Shown in pieces: positions 63,457-64,000 of a stretch of DNA of 64,000 bases. The DNA is taken from the NCBI GenBank assembly GCA_012295275.1, contig CM022679.1, forward strand, positions 23,136,952 through 23,200,951, given 5' to 3'. A program made the translations under genes and the position numbers. The stretch comes from Chrysomallon squamiferum. Its lineage: Eukaryota > Mollusca > Gastropoda > Neomphalida > Peltospiridae. How positions within the stretch are numbered: position 1 is the first letter of the stretch; each line of letters starts with the position of its first letter. A model generated the notes under the pieces. The model had not been told where the DNA came from and made no database searches. It worked only from the letters and a program-made list of their open reading frames with translations.

Positions 63457-64000
63457 TATATAAAATTAATTTAAAAATACATTATCATAGACATTGGCAG
63501 ATGAATAAAAAAGATGACTACTCTCATCAGGTACCTACTCTCATCAGGTACCATTATGTGGACACGCACTCTGCCAAAACTCCACAGCGGACAGTACAGA
63601 GTACATTGTAAAGCAATACTTGAAACCATTATAATTATTTATTTCCATTTTCAGTTTATTAGAGGTCAGATCAACAGCTAAAAAGCAAATTATTCATGTG
63701 TTATTGGGATGTATGCCCTGATACGTTCTTTAGTCCTTGATACAGTTTTTGCACAAAAACAGAAAAAATATTTATTTGGATCTTAATTTTCACTTATTCT
63801 CGTTAAAACAAAAGCATGTATGCAAACGAAGTTTCCCTATTTCAATTCTTTAAAATCATTGCTCCATGCTATTTGAAGGTCATTCCTTCATTCAAGTTTC
63901 TTTTTTGTCATTATTTTTAAGTATCATGATGTAGTATCCATACAATTATTGAGCTTCATTGTGATATTTGATAACAAAGAATGAATGAACAGACAAGTTT

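Overview
The window is AT-rich animal DNA. Coding blocks are short, split by GT-AG introns of 0.2 to 1.8 kb, and surrounded by microsatellites and small DNA transposons. The gene content (tandem death effector domains joined to an IRAK/Pelle-like kinase, and an IAP-like RING finger) and the repeat style suggest an invertebrate, probably a mollusc. That placement is an inference and no species is claimed. There is no sign of prokaryotic genes, CRISPR arrays, rRNA or tRNA.

Layout. 1-862: the last two coding exons of a RING-finger gene. 863-6903: no gene seen; local duplications, a 39-bp minisatellite and a (CA)n tract. 6904-7103: 200 Ns. 7104-9255: the end of a tandem array whose ~1.78-kb unit carries the 5' flank and first coding exon of the DED-kinase family. 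9256-10330: a decayed relative of that gene which has lost the DED exon and a kinase exon. 10.7-15.1 kb: two weak candidate exons and a Tigger-type MITE. 15.1-19.9 kb: 5' flank of the main gene. 19956-30968: a complete multi-exon gene whose exon phases all fit, encoding 619 residues (681 with an optional cassette exon): two death effector domains, a linker, an IRAK/Pelle-like kinase and a Cys-rich RING-like tail. 31.6-33.3 kb: a broken copy of the family 5' flank. 33.3-41.4 kb: minus-strand coding-like fragments, a long-armed hairpin element and another diverged flank copy. 41428-55699: eight tandem first-exon units. 55700-64000: the terminal unit and the decayed relative again, nearly identical to 7.4-15.66 kb.

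The sequence from 7104 to 15657 recurs at 55443 to 64000 (offset about 48.34 kb). The region is therefore either a recent 48-kb tandem duplication or an assembly duplicate joined near the N gap. If it is real, the family is expanding by duplication of a whole gene plus its array, and array units carrying exon 1 with a phase-compatible donor lie upstream of each gene copy. The biology suggested is a lineage-specific death or innate-immune signalling family, with DED adaptor, kinase and zinc module in one chain, plus many candidate promoters and first exons. All exon structures here were read by eye from splice signals and phase; no transcript or database evidence was available.
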